Shown: piece after piece, positions 43,822 through 53,848 of the stretch
Position numbering within the stretch: the first letter of the stretch is position 1
How the letters are laid out: every line of letters begins with the position of its first letter
Origin: Bacteroidetes bacterium ADurb.Bin008
GTDB taxonomy: Bacteria > Bacteroidota > Bacteroidia > Bacteroidales > Tenuifilaceae
DNA length: 62,607 bases
Direction: 5' to 3'
Assembly: GCA_002071445.1 (NCBI GenBank)
Contig: MWFE01000063.1
Coordinates: 1-62,607 of the forward strand
The notes under the pieces: generated by a model
What the model saw: the letters and a program-made list of their open reading frames with translations, nothing else
Databases searched by the model: none
Told to the model about the DNA's origin: nothing
Program-made: the position numbers and the translations under genes

Positions 43822-44220
43822 ATGGCAAAGAATAACGAAACAGAAACTAATTCTAACAATATTAACCTTATAGGATTTGGAACGGAAATTCATGGAGACA
43901 TTAAATGTAATGGCGACCTAAGAATTGACGGAGTACTTTTTGGCAATATCTCAGCAAAAGGGAAAATTGTTATCGGAGAAACCGGTAAGATTAAGGGTGA
44001 AGTTACCTCAAAAAATGCAGATGTATCGGGGTTCATCGATGGGAAAATAATTGTGAATGAACTTCTTTCTCTTAAATCTACAGCCAGGGTAGTGGGTGAT
44101 ATGACAACGAGCAGGCTGGCCATTGAGCCGGGCAGTCAATTCACAGGATATTGCGATATGACCAATGGTAGTAAAAAAGATTCGGATACATCCTCTGAAA
44201 TTAGCCAAACAGCCAAATAA
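43822..44220 (+). CDS. Bactofilin (polymer-forming cytoskeletal protein)
   Basis: 132 residues. The middle (about 20-105) is the DUF583 right-handed beta-helix, recognised by its evenly spaced strands: NLIGFGTEIHGDIKCNGDLRIDGVLFGNISAKGKIVIGETGKIKGEV, then SKNADVSGFIDGKIIVNELLSLKSTARVVGDM. Short disordered tails flank it. Bactofilins assemble into nucleotide-free filaments and guide cell-wall or envelope proteins. It stands just upstream of the ATP synthase locus, a common placement in this phylum whose reason is unknown. Confidence 0.94.
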   Translation: MAKNNETETNSNNINLIGFGTEIHGDIKCNGDLRIDGVLFGNISAKGKIVIGETGKIKGEVTSKNADVSGFIDGKIIVNELLSLKSTARVVGDMTTSRLAIEPGSQFTGYCDMTNGSKKDSDTSSEISQTAK

Positions 44221-44268
44221 ATAAAATTCGATCTAAGGCCTATCCATGACGTCTAATGCTTATGGAAC

Positions 44269-44667
44269 ATGATTGACAATAATTTACTAAAAAGATTCTA
44301 TAGGCAATCAATCATTATTTTCCTTATTCTTGGGACTATTTGTGCCATAACTTTTATTTGGATAGTCCCACAATTTTATTTTAACGCAGTTCCTTTTATC
44401 TTTTTTTATTTCTTTTTATTGGGCTATTTCACTTTCAAGTTCCTAATAAAAATCCATAATCTTCCCACTCAGCAGTTTACTAAAAAGTTCATGGTGTTTA
44501 GCTATATAAAATTTTTCGGCTCAATAATTATTGCATTTCTCTTTCTTTACTTTTTCCCTTCCCATCAAATTCCCTTTTTGGTGATATTTATCATTCTGTA
44601 TTTTACAACTCTAATCCAAGGGGTTCGTAATTTTCTAAGGGTATTAAATCAAAGAAATCCTAAATAG
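44269..44667 (+). CDS. Small four-helix membrane protein ahead of atpB (AtpI-like position)
   Basis: 132 residues with four membrane segments (about 13-33, 38-58, 72-92, 97-117) and charged ends. The layout (two hydrophobic hairpins, basic loops) and its position directly before atpB fit the AtpI/subunit I role in c-ring assembly, but I do not recognise specific residues. No AtpZ gene is present in the 48 bases between bactofilin and this gene. Function is inferred from position only. Confidence 0.72.
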   Translation: MIDNNLLKRFYRQSIIIFLILGTICAITFIWIVPQFYFNAVPFIFFYFFLLGYFTFKFLIKIHNLPTQQFTKKFMVFSYIKFFGSIIIAFLFLYFFPSHQIPFLVIFIILYFTTLIQGVRNFLRVLNQRNPK

Positions 44668-44691
44668 TATCCCTTTTCAGAAAAAAGTATA

Positions 44692-44699
44692 TATTTTTG
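44692..44699 (+). promoter_or_regulatory. -7 promoter element for atpB (TATTTTTG)
   Basis: Exact TAnnTTTG match 23 bases before the atpB ATG, so atpB-G may have its own start in addition to any read-through from the upstream genes. Confidence 0.45.
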
Positions 44700-44722
44700 G
44701 GATTAGTGTTTTTAAAACGACC

Positions 44723-45844
44723 ATGAAAAATACACTTCTTTTGTGGGTAATGATTTTAGTTACAACCCTATGCGCACATGGAGGGCAAAATGATTTTCGT
44801 GGTACTGAAGCATCGCCAGCCTCTAACGTTGACGAGCAAACACAACAGGCTGAAAAAGATTTTAATCCGGGTGATTTTATATTCGACCACATTGGCGATT
44901 CGCACGAATGGCACATATTTACCATTGGACATCGCCATATTTCCATCCCTCTTCCCATAATTCTTTACAGCCGTACCCATAACAAACTTTTCTTTTTTTT
45001 CTCAAACAAACTGCATCACGGACACTCCTCTTACAAGGGTTTTTCCTTAATGATTGAAGGCGAGTATAAAGGGAAAATTGTTGAAGTTGATGAATCCGGG
45101 AAAATAATTGAGGGGGCACAACTTCCCATGGATTTCTCTATTACAAAAAATGTGGTTGGCATTTGGTTCTCAATAGCCTTACTACTTCTTATTTTTATCC
45201 CTGTTGCCAAAAGGTATGAAAACTACCCCCTGACCGCACCCAAAGGTCTTCAAAGTTTAATGGAAACCGTAATTCTGTTTGTTCGCGATGACATTGCTCG
45301 CCCATCCATTGGCGATAGACATTACAACCGATTTATGCCATTTCTGCTAACAGTTTTCTTTTTTATACTCATTAACAATCTCTTAGGGCTAATTCCCATA
45401 TTCCCTGCAGGAGCCAATACCACAGGTAACATTGCCGTAACAATGGCACTCGCATTATGTACACTGATATTGATTCTAATCAGCGGGAACAAGCATTTTT
45501 GGAAAGATATATTCAACCCGCCGGGTATCCCGATATTTTTGAAATTGCCTATTCCCATAATGCCGTTTGTTGAAATGGCCAGTTGGATAATTAAACCGTT
45601 AGTGTTAATGATACGACTTTTTGCTAACATTTTAGCTGGTCATATCATCGCCATGGTCCTTTTCGGTTTGATTTTTATTTTTGGAGCGGTAAATATCTAT
45701 TTTGGATATGGAATAAGCGTTGTTTCAATACTTCTAACGGTTTTTATGTCCTTGCTCGAAATATTAGTTGCTTTCATCCAGGCCTTCGTTTTTACCATGC
45801 TAAGTGCCATATTCCTTGGCATGGCTACAGCTGAACATCACTAA
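44723..45844 (+). CDS. atpB: ATP synthase F0 subunit a
   Basis: A 373-residue proton-channel subunit. A signal-type N-terminus and a roughly 110-residue hydrophilic extension precede the conserved membrane part, an elongation usual for this phylum. Helices contain the essential arginine region (WIIKPLVLMIRLFANILAGH, arginine in the LMIRLFAN stretch) and a C-terminal helix with LEILVAFIQAFVFTMLSAIFLG. It carries protons past the c-ring. First of a six-gene run atpB-E-F-H-A-G with gaps of 1-25 bases. Confidence 0.96.
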   Translation: MKNTLLLWVMILVTTLCAHGGQNDFRGTEASPASNVDEQTQQAEKDFNPGDFIFDHIGDSHEWHIFTIGHRHISIPLPIILYSRTHNKLFFFFSNKLHHGHSSYKGFSLMIEGEYKGKIVEVDESGKIIEGAQLPMDFSITKNVVGIWFSIALLLLIFIPVAKRYENYPLTAPKGLQSLMETVILFVRDDIARPSIGDRHYNRFMPFLLTVFFFILINNLLGLIPIFPAGANTTGNIAVTMALALCTLILILISGNKHFWKDIFNPPGIPIFLKLPIPIMPFVEMASWIIKPLVLMIRLFANILAGHIIAMVLFGLIFIFGAVNIYFGYGISVVSILLTVFMSLLEILVAFIQAFVFTMLSAIFLGMATAEHH

Positions 45845-45869
45845 TTACTAACCAAAATAATCACTTGAC

Positions 45870-46124
45870 ATGACAACACTTCTTGCTCTTTTAGAAATTA
45901 CAGGCGTAGCAATTGCCAGAACCGGAGCTGCATTCGCTGCAGGTATTATTGTATTGGCTGCATCCTACGGTATTGCTAAGATTGGTGCAGCCGCACTCGA
46001 ATCTATTGCCCGTCAACCCGAAGCTGCTGGAGACATCCGAGGCAGTATGGTTGTTGCTGCTGCTCTCATTGAAGGCGTTTCTTTTTTCGCCATCATCATC
46101 TGTACATTAGTTATTCTACTCTAA
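45870..46124 (+). CDS. atpE: ATP synthase F0 subunit c
   Basis: An 84-residue helical hairpin. The polar loop is RQPEAAGD, and the ion-binding carboxylate is Glu in VAAALIEGVSFFAI on helix 2. The Na+-type signature (a Gln in helix 1 together with Ser/Thr right after the Glu) is absent, so proton coupling is the likelier mode. It forms the rotating ring. Confidence 0.96.
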   Translation: MTTLLALLEITGVAIARTGAAFAAGIIVLAASYGIAKIGAAALESIARQPEAAGDIRGSMVVAAALIEGVSFFAIIICTLVILL

Positions 46125-46137
46125 AAAGATTACAACG

Positions 46138-46635
46138 ATGGGCTTAATCACTCCCGATTACGGCTTACTTTTTTGGATGTTGCTATCATTTAGCATCCTA
46201 ATGCTTATTCTTAAAAAATTTGCGTGGAAGCCTATTCTCAATGAAATGAAGAATCGGGAAGATACAATTTCAAAATCACTACACGATGCTGAAGTTGCCA
46301 GGAATGAAGTATCCTCTATAAAACAACAGGGTGCCATGATTATTGAACAAGCCCAACTGGACAGACAGGCCATTCTTGATGAGGCAAAAAGTGCCAAAGA
46401 CAGAATCATTGAGGAGGCAACTTCAAAGGCCAAAGAGGACGTACAGAAGATACTTGACCAGGCACGAGAAACAGTGAAGCGAGAGAAGGAAATAGCAATG
46501 CTCGAAATAAAATCCTATGCCTCGAAAATAATTCTTGAAGCAACCGAACGTATGTTGCGCAAAGAACTCGAAGACAAGGATAAATACGAAGAGCAGATTA
46601 ATCTGGTAATCCAAGGACTATCGTCGAAAAACTAG
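46138..46635 (+). CDS. atpF: ATP synthase F0 subunit b
   Basis: 165 residues. A single N-terminal membrane helix (DYGLLFWMLLSFSILMLILKKF, then the conserved AWKPIL) is followed by a long charged coiled coil (about 30-165) that forms the peripheral stalk. Gap to atpE 13 bases, to atpH 1 base. Confidence 0.95.
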   Translation: MGLITPDYGLLFWMLLSFSILMLILKKFAWKPILNEMKNREDTISKSLHDAEVARNEVSSIKQQGAMIIEQAQLDRQAILDEAKSAKDRIIEEATSKAKEDVQKILDQARETVKREKEIAMLEIKSYASKIILEATERMLRKELEDKDKYEEQINLVIQGLSSKN

Positions 46636-46636
46636 T

Positions 46637-47167
46637 ATGGATCAGGGAAGAGTGTGTATGAGTTATGCCCGGGCATTGCTCGAATGGGCTAGCGAATCGG
46701 GCATTGCCGATGAGGTTTATGCCCAATCGGCTTGTCTTGTCAGATTAATTGACGAAAACCCCTCGTTTACTCATTTGCTACACACCCCAATGTTATCCAT
46801 TAACAAAAAAACAAATTCAACTGCAAAAATTTTGGCTGATTGCGCCCCTCACCTGATAACACTGGTAACTCTTTCCATTAAAAATCGCCGGGAAAAATAT
46901 TTGAAGCACATTCTCAATTGCTACCAAAAGTTGCACAGGAAGAAATTGGGTATAGTTAGGACTCAGGTTGAAATTGCCCGAGAACTTAGCAACGAAACTC
47001 TGCTTTCAATTAAGCATTTCATCGCAAACAGCCTTAAAAAGGAGATTGAACTGGATGTAATGGTTGATCCTTCCTTAATTGGTGGATTTAAACTAACCAT
47101 CGATGATCGGCTTATGGATAAAAGCATTAGAGGAGAATTAGAGCTTTTGCGAAAACAGTTTAACTAA
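46637..47167 (+). CDS. atpH: ATP synthase F1 subunit delta
   Basis: 176 residues. The N-terminal six-helix domain (SYARALLEWASESGIADEVYAQ) and C-terminal strand region (DVMVDPSLIGGFKLTIDDRLMDKSIRGELELLRKQF) are both recognisable. It links F1 to the b-subunit stalk. It starts one base after atpF. Confidence 0.94.
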   Translation: MDQGRVCMSYARALLEWASESGIADEVYAQSACLVRLIDENPSFTHLLHTPMLSINKKTNSTAKILADCAPHLITLVTLSIKNRREKYLKHILNCYQKLHRKKLGIVRTQVEIARELSNETLLSIKHFIANSLKKEIELDVMVDPSLIGGFKLTIDDRLMDKSIRGELELLRKQFN

Positions 47168-47191
47168 TTATTGATAAAGAACAACAAAGAC

Positions 47192-48772
47192 ATGGCTGAT
47201 ATTAAAGCGTCGGAAGTATCTGAAATTCTGAAAAAAGAACTTGCGGGACTTGATATAAATTTAGGATTTGAGGAAATCGGAACCGTCTTGCAGGTTGGTG
47301 ATGGAATCGCCAGAGTTTTTGGTTTATCCAATGTGCGTTCGAATGAGATTGTTGAGTTCCAATCCGGGATTAAGGGCATTGTTCTCAACCTCGAAGAGGA
47401 TAATGTTGGGGTTGTTCTTCTTGGTTCTTCTGAACAGGTTAAGGAAGGACACCAGGTTAAAAGAACCAACAGGATCGCCTCAATCATGGTTGGAAATTCC
47501 CTTCTCGGCAGGGTTATTAATACCCTTGGCGAACCCATTGATGGAAAAGGCTCCATAACGGGAGAAACCTATGAAATGCCGTTGGAGCGAAAAGCACCGG
47601 GCGTAATTTTTAGGCAACCGGTAAGCGAGCCATTGCAAACGGGTATTAAAGCCATTGACTCTATGATTCCCATAGGGCGTGGGCAAAGAGAGCTGATTAT
47701 TGGCGACAGGCAAACAGGAAAAACAGTAATAGCCATTGACACCATTATCAACCAGCGTAGTAACTTCGAAAAGGGCGATCCTGTTTACTGTATCTATGTG
47801 GCCATTGGCCAAAAAGGGTCAACTGTGGCCTCCATAGCTAAAACCTTGGAGGAGAAGGGTGCCATGGAATATACTGTCATCGTCTCTGCCAACGCTTCAG
47901 ATCCTGCCGCTCAGCAATTCTACGCTCCCTTTGCCGGAGCGGCAATTGGGGAATTTTTCCGCGATACAGGGCGCCATGCTTTGGTTATTTACGACGATCT
48001 TTCGAAACAAGCCGTTTCGTACAGAGAGGTTTCTCTGCTCCTCAGGAGACCTCCGGGAAGGGAAGCATATCCGGGCGATGTATTCTATCTGCACAGCCGC
48101 TTGCTCGAAAGGGCAGCTAAAATAATTGAATCCGATGAAATTGCACGCCAAATGAATGATCTTCCGGATTCAATCAAGCACTTGGTAAAAGGGAAAGGTT
48201 CGCTAACTGCTCTGCCCATAATTGAAACCCAGGCCGGTGACGTATCGGCATATATCCCAACCAATGTTATTTCCATTACCGACGGGCAAATTTTCCTTGA
48301 ATCTAACCTTTTCCATAGCGGTGTGAGACCTGCCATTAACGTTGGGATTTCCGTATCGAGGGTGGGGGGTAAAGCTCAAATTAACTCGATGAAAAAGGTG
48401 GCCGGTACACTTAAATTGGACCAGGCTCAGTACAGAGAGCTTGAGGCGTTCGCAAAATTCGGCTCCGATTTGGATGCTTCAACCCTCAGCGTTTTAGACA
48501 AGGGGAAGAAGAATGTGGAAATTCTGAAACAGGGTTTACATTCGCCCATGCCGATAGGCGAACAAATTGCCATTATTTTCTGCGGGACAATGGGGTTGCT
48601 GAAAGATATTCCTGTGGAGAAAATTAAACTATTCGAGGCAGATTTCCTCAATGAAATCCGAACAAATCAGGCTCATCACCTTAAATCGATTACCGAAGGT
48701 ATTTTTAATGATTCGATTGCAGAGGTGCTAACGCAAACCGCTGCTCAAATATCATCAAAATATACTGGCTAA
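47192..48772 (+). CDS. atpA: ATP synthase F1 subunit alpha
   Basis: 526 residues from [13 protein letters not shown]; an in-frame TTG seven codons earlier is discounted. The P-loop GDRQTGKT, the arginine-finger segment [12 protein letters not shown] and the early [20 protein letters not shown] are intact. The alpha subunit binds nucleotide non-catalytically in the alpha3beta3 hexamer. Its beta partner is on the other strand at 60 kb. Confidence 0.98.
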   Translation: MADIKASEVSEILKKELAGLDINLGFEEIGTVLQVGDGIARVFGLSNVRSNEIVEFQSGIKGIVLNLEEDNVGVVLLGSSEQVKEGHQVKRTNRIASIMVGNSLLGRVINTLGEPIDGKGSITGETYEMPLERKAPGVIFRQPVSEPLQTGIKAIDSMIPIGRGQRELIIGDRQTGKTVIAIDTIINQRSNFEKGDPVYCIYVAIGQKGSTVASIAKTLEEKGAMEYTVIVSANASDPAAQQFYAPFAGAAIGEFFRDTGRHALVIYDDLSKQAVSYREVSLLLRRPPGREAYPGDVFYLHSRLLERAAKIIESDEIARQMNDLPDSIKHLVKGKGSLTALPIIETQAGDVSAYIPTNVISITDGQIFLESNLFHSGVRPAINVGISVSRVGGKAQINSMKKVAGTLKLDQAQYRELEAFAKFGSDLDASTLSVLDKGKKNVEILKQGLHSPMPIGEQIAIIFCGTMGLLKDIPVEKIKLFEADFLNEIRTNQAHHLKSITEGIFNDSIAEVLTQTAAQISSKYTG

Positions 48773-48775
48773 AGT

Positions 48776-49672
48776 ATGTCCGGTTTAAAAGAGATACGAA
48801 CTCGTCTAAGCTCTGTCACCTCGACAAGAAAGATTACCAGTGCCATGAAAATGGTTTCCGCAGCCAAATTTCATAAGGCACTGGAATCCATCGATCGGTT
48901 TGAATCGTACTACTCAAAAACATTTGACATTCTTTCACAAATTGCATCTATAGCTACGGAAACCGGTATGGAAAAATGGTTTACTCCTCCTGCAAGAAAT
49001 AGAAATATTGCAATAGTTATCATTACTTCTAATTCCAGCATGTGCGGAGGATTTAACCAAAACCTTATAAAAAAGGTTACCGATGAAATTCCTGTGCTCT
49101 TTCCCAATTACCCAGAAACCACCAACCTATCTTTTTTCTGCTTAGGGAAAAAAGGAGCTGATTTTTTTCAGAAGAGGAAGTACAGCATTCTTCCTTCTCC
49201 TGATAATGATATTGTCAACCATCCAACATATAGCGGCACTTCCTCTTTCGCAAACAGCTTAATGGACGGATTCCTGAACGGACATTACGATTCGGTTTAC
49301 ATTGCCTATAACCAGTATAAAAATCCTGCAGTTCAGGTACCCTCTATCATTCAATATCTACCAATTACAGTGCCTGAGGTAGCACCCAACGGTTTTGCCA
49401 ACTTCAGGCTGGTTTTTGAGCCTGATAGGGATTACATTTTGAATTCAATCATTCCAAAATATCTCAAGGTTCACTTTCATTGGATTATGCTTGAAAATTC
49501 AGTGGGAGAGCATGGAGCCAGAATGACGGCCATGCATCAGGCAACCGATAATGCAACCGAGCTGATTAAGGAATTGACACTCCAGTATAATAAAGCCCGT
49601 CAGGCTTCGATTACAAAAGAGATTTTGGAAATAGTTTCAGGAGCCGAGGCCCTAAAAGGGAAATCGGTTTAA
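48776..49672 (+). CDS. atpG: ATP synthase F1 subunit gamma
   Basis: 298 residues forming the central rotor shaft. The N-terminal coiled coil starts LKEIRTRLSSVTSTRKITSAMKMVSAAKFHKA and the C-terminal coiled coil includes SVGEHGARMTAMHQATDNATELIKELTLQYNKARQASITKEILEIVSGAEAL. Both are highly conserved. Last gene of the operon, with atpD/atpC not following. Confidence 0.97.
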   Translation: MSGLKEIRTRLSSVTSTRKITSAMKMVSAAKFHKALESIDRFESYYSKTFDILSQIASIATETGMEKWFTPPARNRNIAIVIITSNSSMCGGFNQNLIKKVTDEIPVLFPNYPETTNLSFFCLGKKGADFFQKRKYSILPSPDNDIVNHPTYSGTSSFANSLMDGFLNGHYDSVYIAYNQYKNPAVQVPSIIQYLPITVPEVAPNGFANFRLVFEPDRDYILNSIIPKYLKVHFHWIMLENSVGEHGARMTAMHQATDNATELIKELTLQYNKARQASITKEILEIVSGAEALKGKSV

Positions 49673-49685
49673 ACTTCCCTTTTCA

Positions 49686-51395
49686 TCAAACCGTTTGCTT
49701 AACGGGCTTGCTCATTTCAGCAATATCCTCAGAAATATTGATAATAAAATCGGCCAATTTTTCTGCTTCGGAAAAGAGGTCGTGGTAAATTACACCTGCC
49801 TGATACTTATATTTATCCTCCTCAACATTCTTTAAATGCTGTTTCCTGAGTTTGTTTCTATACTGATTGATTTTCTCTTCCGCTTCGTATGCCGGCCCCA
49901 AATTAATTTTGGTATAATCCTCCTGAAGATTCCCTAACATTACATGAAAAGCATCATCAACCAGGCTGAACATTTGGTTGAGATTATCGCGAATCTCCTG
50001 GTTGAACCATATATTGGCCTTACGTTTACGCCTGATGGTTTTGGCCAGGGTATAGTTGCTATCGGACATGCTTTCGATATCGCTGATTATTTTCAGCATG
50101 GATTGCATTCGCTTTGAGCTCTCTTCGCTCAATTCGCTTGTGGAGACCTTGGTTAAATATGTGGCTATTTCAACCTCAACCCTATCGCTTATCTCTTCAT
50201 ACTTTTCGATGCGATCGAAAAGCTCTTTAAACTTTTTCTCGTTGGTTTCAGTAAAGAGCTCTTTAAAAAAACCGTACATTCTGTAGGTGCGTGTGGCATA
50301 GATGTTTATCTCTTTGTATGCCTGAAGCAATGATAATTCAACAGTTGAAAGCAACCCGATTTCCAGATGCCGCAACCTAAACTCCTCATCCTCCTCTTTG
50401 CGATGGGGTACCATAAACGTTACAACTTTTACAATGGCCGGAGTAAACATTACCTGTACTAAAACATTCATTACATTGAACGATGTGTGAAACAGAGACA
50501 GGGCAACGGGTGTGCTCTGAGGCGATTCGAATGGCGAAACGCCACCGAAATAAACTATTGAATATCCAATGGCTCGAATAAAGTAGGGGAATACAAACAG
50601 CATCCACAAAACGCCGAACACATTAAATATCATGTGTGCACGCGCTGCTCTTTTGGCATATACGTTGGCTACAGTAGAGGCAAGAACGGCAGTAATTGTA
50701 GTTCCAATATTTTCGCCAAGCACCATGGCTGCCGCCAGTTCATAACTCATCCAGCCATTGTTACACATCACCAGGGTTAACGCCATGGTTGCGCTTGATG
50801 ACTGAATAATCATAGTAAGAATAGTCCCTATGCCAATGAATAGCAGAACAGAAAAGAAACCCTGACTTGTGTAATTTTGAAAAAATTCAAGCAACTGCGG
50901 GTTTTCGCTTATATTGGGGACTGAATCTTTTAGATAATCCAATCCTAAAAATAGAATCGCAAAACCTACAATCAGCTCTCCCCACGACTTTCTGTTGACA
51001 TTCTTGCTAAAAATAAAGGGAAAACCAACACCTACCAATGGAAGAGCAATGACGCTAATTGAAAACTTGAAACCCAATAACGAAATCAGCCAAGCTGTGG
51101 CCGTGGTACCAATGTTGGCTCCCATTATAACCCCTATGGATTGCACAAGGGAGATAAGACCAGCGTTTACGAAGCTCACTACCATTACCGTGGTGGCCGA
51201 ACTGGATTGAATCACCATGGTAATCAGCATGCCCGTCAAAATACTCTTAAAACGGTTTGAAGTCATCGCTGCCAGAATGTTGCGCATTCTATCTCCTGCC
51301 ACCTTTTGCAGCGACTCGCTCATCAATTTCATCCCGAACAGGAAGAGACCCAGTGATCCAATGAGAGAGAGAAACTGACCAAAACTATAGTGCAT
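49686..51395 (-). CDS. Na/Pi cotransporter (NptA-like) with C-terminal PhoU-like domain
   Basis: 569 residues. The transporter part has two repeats, each with a QSSSAT motif: VIQSSSATTVMVVSFVNAG (about 60-80) and IIQSSSATMALTLVM (about 195-210). Re-entrant hairpins and about eight helices follow. A cytoplasmic PhoU-like four-helix region lies at about 370-569. It likely moves phosphate with Na+ (or related cation) and the PhoU-like tail may tune it. It converges on atpG with a 13-base gap. Confidence 0.92.
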   Translation of the reverse strand: MHYSFGQFLSLIGSLGLFLFGMKLMSESLQKVAGDRMRNILAAMTSNRFKSILTGMLITMVIQSSSATTVMVVSFVNAGLISLVQSIGVIMGANIGTTATAWLISLLGFKFSISVIALPLVGVGFPFIFSKNVNRKSWGELIVGFAILFLGLDYLKDSVPNISENPQLLEFFQNYTSQGFFSVLLFIGIGTILTMIIQSSSATMALTLVMCNNGWMSYELAAAMVLGENIGTTITAVLASTVANVYAKRAARAHMIFNVFGVLWMLFVFPYFIRAIGYSIVYFGGVSPFESPQSTPVALSLFHTSFNVMNVLVQVMFTPAIVKVVTFMVPHRKEEDEEFRLRHLEIGLLSTVELSLLQAYKEINIYATRTYRMYGFFKELFTETNEKKFKELFDRIEKYEEISDRVEVEIATYLTKVSTSELSEESSKRMQSMLKIISDIESMSDSNYTLAKTIRRKRKANIWFNQEIRDNLNQMFSLVDDAFHVMLGNLQEDYTKINLGPAYEAEEKINQYRNKLRKQHLKNVEEDKYKYQAGVIYHDLFSEAEKLADFIINISEDIAEMSKPVKQTV

Positions 51396-51418
51396 AGTAA
51401 GCTGATTTTTTATGAATT

Positions 51419-51426
51419 CAAAATTA
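51419..51426 (-). promoter_or_regulatory. -7 promoter element for the Na/Pi cotransporter gene (TAATTTTG)
   Basis: Exact TAnnTTTG match on the minus strand, 23 bases before the ATG. Confidence 0.5.
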
Positions 51427-51628
51427 GGTACAATTCAATTCCCAGAAGTCATATTCAATGTTATTTTAAAGCTAATTTTTCGTCCACTCCTCACGCAGCA
51501 TAGAACTAATACCTGATACACTCTCTGCGTTTGATAATGTGTTAAACCAACATTATTCCTCAAACCTTCTTATCACTAAAACTAAAATGGTAAATAAGGT
51601 TTACATCAGAATTTGTCCTGAATTTTGG

Positions 51629-51636
51629 TACTTTTG
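51629..51636 (+). promoter_or_regulatory. -7 promoter element for the prenyl synthase gene (TACTTTTG)
   Basis: Exact TAnnTTTG match 115 bases before the ATG, leaving a long leader; no standard-spaced -33. Confidence 0.4.
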
Positions 51637-51751
51637 TGAAAGTTGTACCATAACTCTGACTACATTACGGAATGGATTTAGCAAACTTCATTGTCCCTCG
51701 GTTTTATTGGGATGAATTGCTTTGAGTGTTCTTAATTAATGCCTGCTGACT

Positions 51752-52726
51752 ATGTACTCCTTAAAAGAACTTATCGAACTGATAGATGCCGAGATTAAGG
51801 GATTAAAATTACCTGAAAGCCCTGTACTGCTCTACACTCCAATTACCCATACTTTGGATTCAGGCGGCAAAAGAATTCGCCCAGCCCTTGTGCTCGCTGC
51901 ATGCAATCTCTTTTCCGATTCTGTAGTTAATGCTATTCCTTCTGCCCTTGCCGTTGAGCTTTTCCATAATTTCACTCTTATACACGATGATATAATGGAT
52001 AATGCGCCTTTACGACGCAACAGGCCAACGGTATTCAAGCAATGGGGGCAAAATGTGGCTATCCTCTCGGGCGATGCTTTATGTATTTTGGCATACCAAC
52101 AATTAGCCAAAACCGATGTGGCTTTATTAAGAAAAATTTTCCCTATTTTCAACGGTATTGCCCTCAATATTTGCGAGGGTCAGCAAATGGATATGGATTT
52201 TGAAACAGCTCCTTTCGTTACGCAGGAGGAGTACCTGAGGATGATTGAACTGAAAACTGCTGCGCTTTTAAAAGGTTCGTTACAAATCGGCGGGACCATT
52301 GGCGGAGGTAGCGCACAGGACATCATCAATCTTGGCGAATTTGGACTTAACCTGGGTATTGCCTTTCAACTGCAGGACGACCTTCTGGATGCGTATGGAG
52401 ATTTGAATGTTTTTGGAAAACAAATCGGAAACGATATTGTGACCAATAAAAAAACCTTTTTAGCCATAAAAGCATTATCGGTAGCAAAAGGCCATACACT
52501 CGAACTACTCAGGGGGTACTTCAATGCACGCGATATCGAGCCAGGAAAAAAAATAGCTGGAGTAAAAAATATATACAATGAGCTGGGTATTGATAAGATA
52601 ACAGAAAACATTATACTTGAATATCACAACAGGGCTTTGGTGGCTTTTGATAAGATTAACGTTAAGGATGACAGGAAGGATATATTGCTCTCCATTGCCC
52701 AAACCATTATGGGAAGAACCAGCTAA
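51752..52726 (+). CDS. Shorter-chain prenyl diphosphate synthase (FPP/GGPP-type)
   Basis: 324 residues of the trans-isoprenyl synthase family. GGKRIRPALVLAA is followed by the first Asp-rich motif in HNFTLIHDDIMDNAPLRRNRPT, and the second is FQLQDDLLDAYGD. The residue five before the first Asp is Phe, a bulky side chain that in this family usually limits the product to C15-C20, unlike the Ala in the enzyme at 12 kb. It likely supplies precursor for carotenoids, quinones or the longer chains made by that enzyme. Transcribed alone. Confidence 0.93.
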   Translation: MYSLKELIELIDAEIKGLKLPESPVLLYTPITHTLDSGGKRIRPALVLAACNLFSDSVVNAIPSALAVELFHNFTLIHDDIMDNAPLRRNRPTVFKQWGQNVAILSGDALCILAYQQLAKTDVALLRKIFPIFNGIALNICEGQQMDMDFETAPFVTQEEYLRMIELKTAALLKGSLQIGGTIGGGSAQDIINLGEFGLNLGIAFQLQDDLLDAYGDLNVFGKQIGNDIVTNKKTFLAIKALSVAKGHTLELLRGYFNARDIEPGKKIAGVKNIYNELGIDKITENIILEYHNRALVAFDKINVKDDRKDILLSIAQTIMGRTS

Positions 52727-52822
52727 TGCTAAATTAATACGGGATGCCTGTTGCCCTGTATGTTCATCTATAAACGTTTTTATGCCTCTTCCCGAAAAGA
52801 TGATTATTCTTTCAGATTAAGC

Positions 52823-52830
52823 TACTTTTG
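52823..52830 (+). promoter_or_regulatory. -7 promoter element for the YitT-family gene (TACTTTTG)
   Basis: Exact TAnnTTTG match 39 bases before the ATG, inside a small palindrome GCTAC-TTTT-GTAGC. Confidence 0.45.
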
Positions 52831-52869
52831 TAGCCATATTTGTTGCTGACAACATAATACGCTATCGTT

Positions 52870-53778
52870 ATGAGCTACGTATCCAAAGAAAAATTTTTTT
52901 CAAAGAAATGGTTCAAGGCATGGAGTTTAATTGTTCTCGGTGCTTTCATAATGGCATCCGGCTTTGTACTTTTCATTGATCCACACCGAATTGCTCCGGG
53001 TGGTGTTTACGGTATCGGCATTATTGTGCACTACCTTACCAAGAATCTATTTTCCTGGGCCCCAGAAGGACTGCCCATTGGGGGAGTTGGATTGGCCCTA
53101 AATATCCCATTAACCATAATCGGTATCAAACTTTTAGGCCCTAAGTTTGGCGTTAAAACGGTAATTGGCTTCATTCTGGCATCGGTTTTCATCGATTTGC
53201 AGCACTACCTGTTTGGTTACGATCCGCTGGTTGACGATGCTTTGCTCTCTTCAGTCTTTGGCGGAGTTCTCATCGGATTTGGGTTGGGATTGATCTTTAA
53301 ATCCAAGGCAACCAGCGGTGGCTCCGATATCATCGCCATGATAATAGCCAAGTACACCCGATTGCCCTTGGGGCAATTAATGATCTATGTGGATTCGGCA
53401 ATCGTTTTAATTGCCCTTGCTGCCTTTCAGGACTGGAAAATACCCCTTTACTCGTGGATTGTAATATACATATCGGGGAAAGTAATTGACATCACCATTC
53501 AGGGCGTAAGCTACGATAAAACGCTTTTTATTATCTCCGATCAGTACGATGCAATTAGGGATAAGTTGATTAACGACATCGACCGTAGTGGTACGGTTTT
53601 CAACGGAATCGGGATGTACAAAGGGCACGAAAAGAAGGTTATCTTCACCAACGTAAGCCGAAGAGAAGTGCATATATTGAAAGATTTTATTGAAGAGGTT
53701 GATCCCAATGCATTTATAACGGTTATCGATGCCAATGAAATTTTAGGGCATGGCTTTAAACCTTTGGGTGAGGAGTAA
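52870..53778 (+). CDS. YitT-family membrane protein
   Basis: 302 residues. About five to six membrane helices occur in the first 200 residues (KAWSLIVLGAFIMASGFVLFIDP, typical for the family; GGVLIGFGLGLIFKSKATSGGSDIIA is the strongest signature). A C-terminal cytoplasmic DUF2179 domain (about 215-302; VIFTNVSRREVHILKDFIEEVDPNAFITVIDANEILG) follows. Function is unknown in general. It is followed by rsgA after 70 bases. Confidence 0.9.
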   Translation: MSYVSKEKFFSKKWFKAWSLIVLGAFIMASGFVLFIDPHRIAPGGVYGIGIIVHYLTKNLFSWAPEGLPIGGVGLALNIPLTIIGIKLLGPKFGVKTVIGFILASVFIDLQHYLFGYDPLVDDALLSSVFGGVLIGFGLGLIFKSKATSGGSDIIAMIIAKYTRLPLGQLMIYVDSAIVLIALAAFQDWKIPLYSWIVIYISGKVIDITIQGVSYDKTLFIISDQYDAIRDKLINDIDRSGTVFNGIGMYKGHEKKVIFTNVSRREVHILKDFIEEVDPNAFITVIDANEILGHGFKPLGEE

Positions 53779-53848
53779 AGGGTAAACATACAAAATGCAT
53801 TCTGCTTGTTAAAAATTGTTGTATCGTTAACCTTATAAGTTTTCCGAA

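Larger units (their letters stand above)
51396..51751. other. Divergent promoter spacer between Na/Pi cotransporter and prenyl synthase genes
   Basis: 356 bases without a gene. -7 elements lie at 51419-51426 (minus) and 51629-51636 (plus). Nothing else is recognised. Confidence 0.55.
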
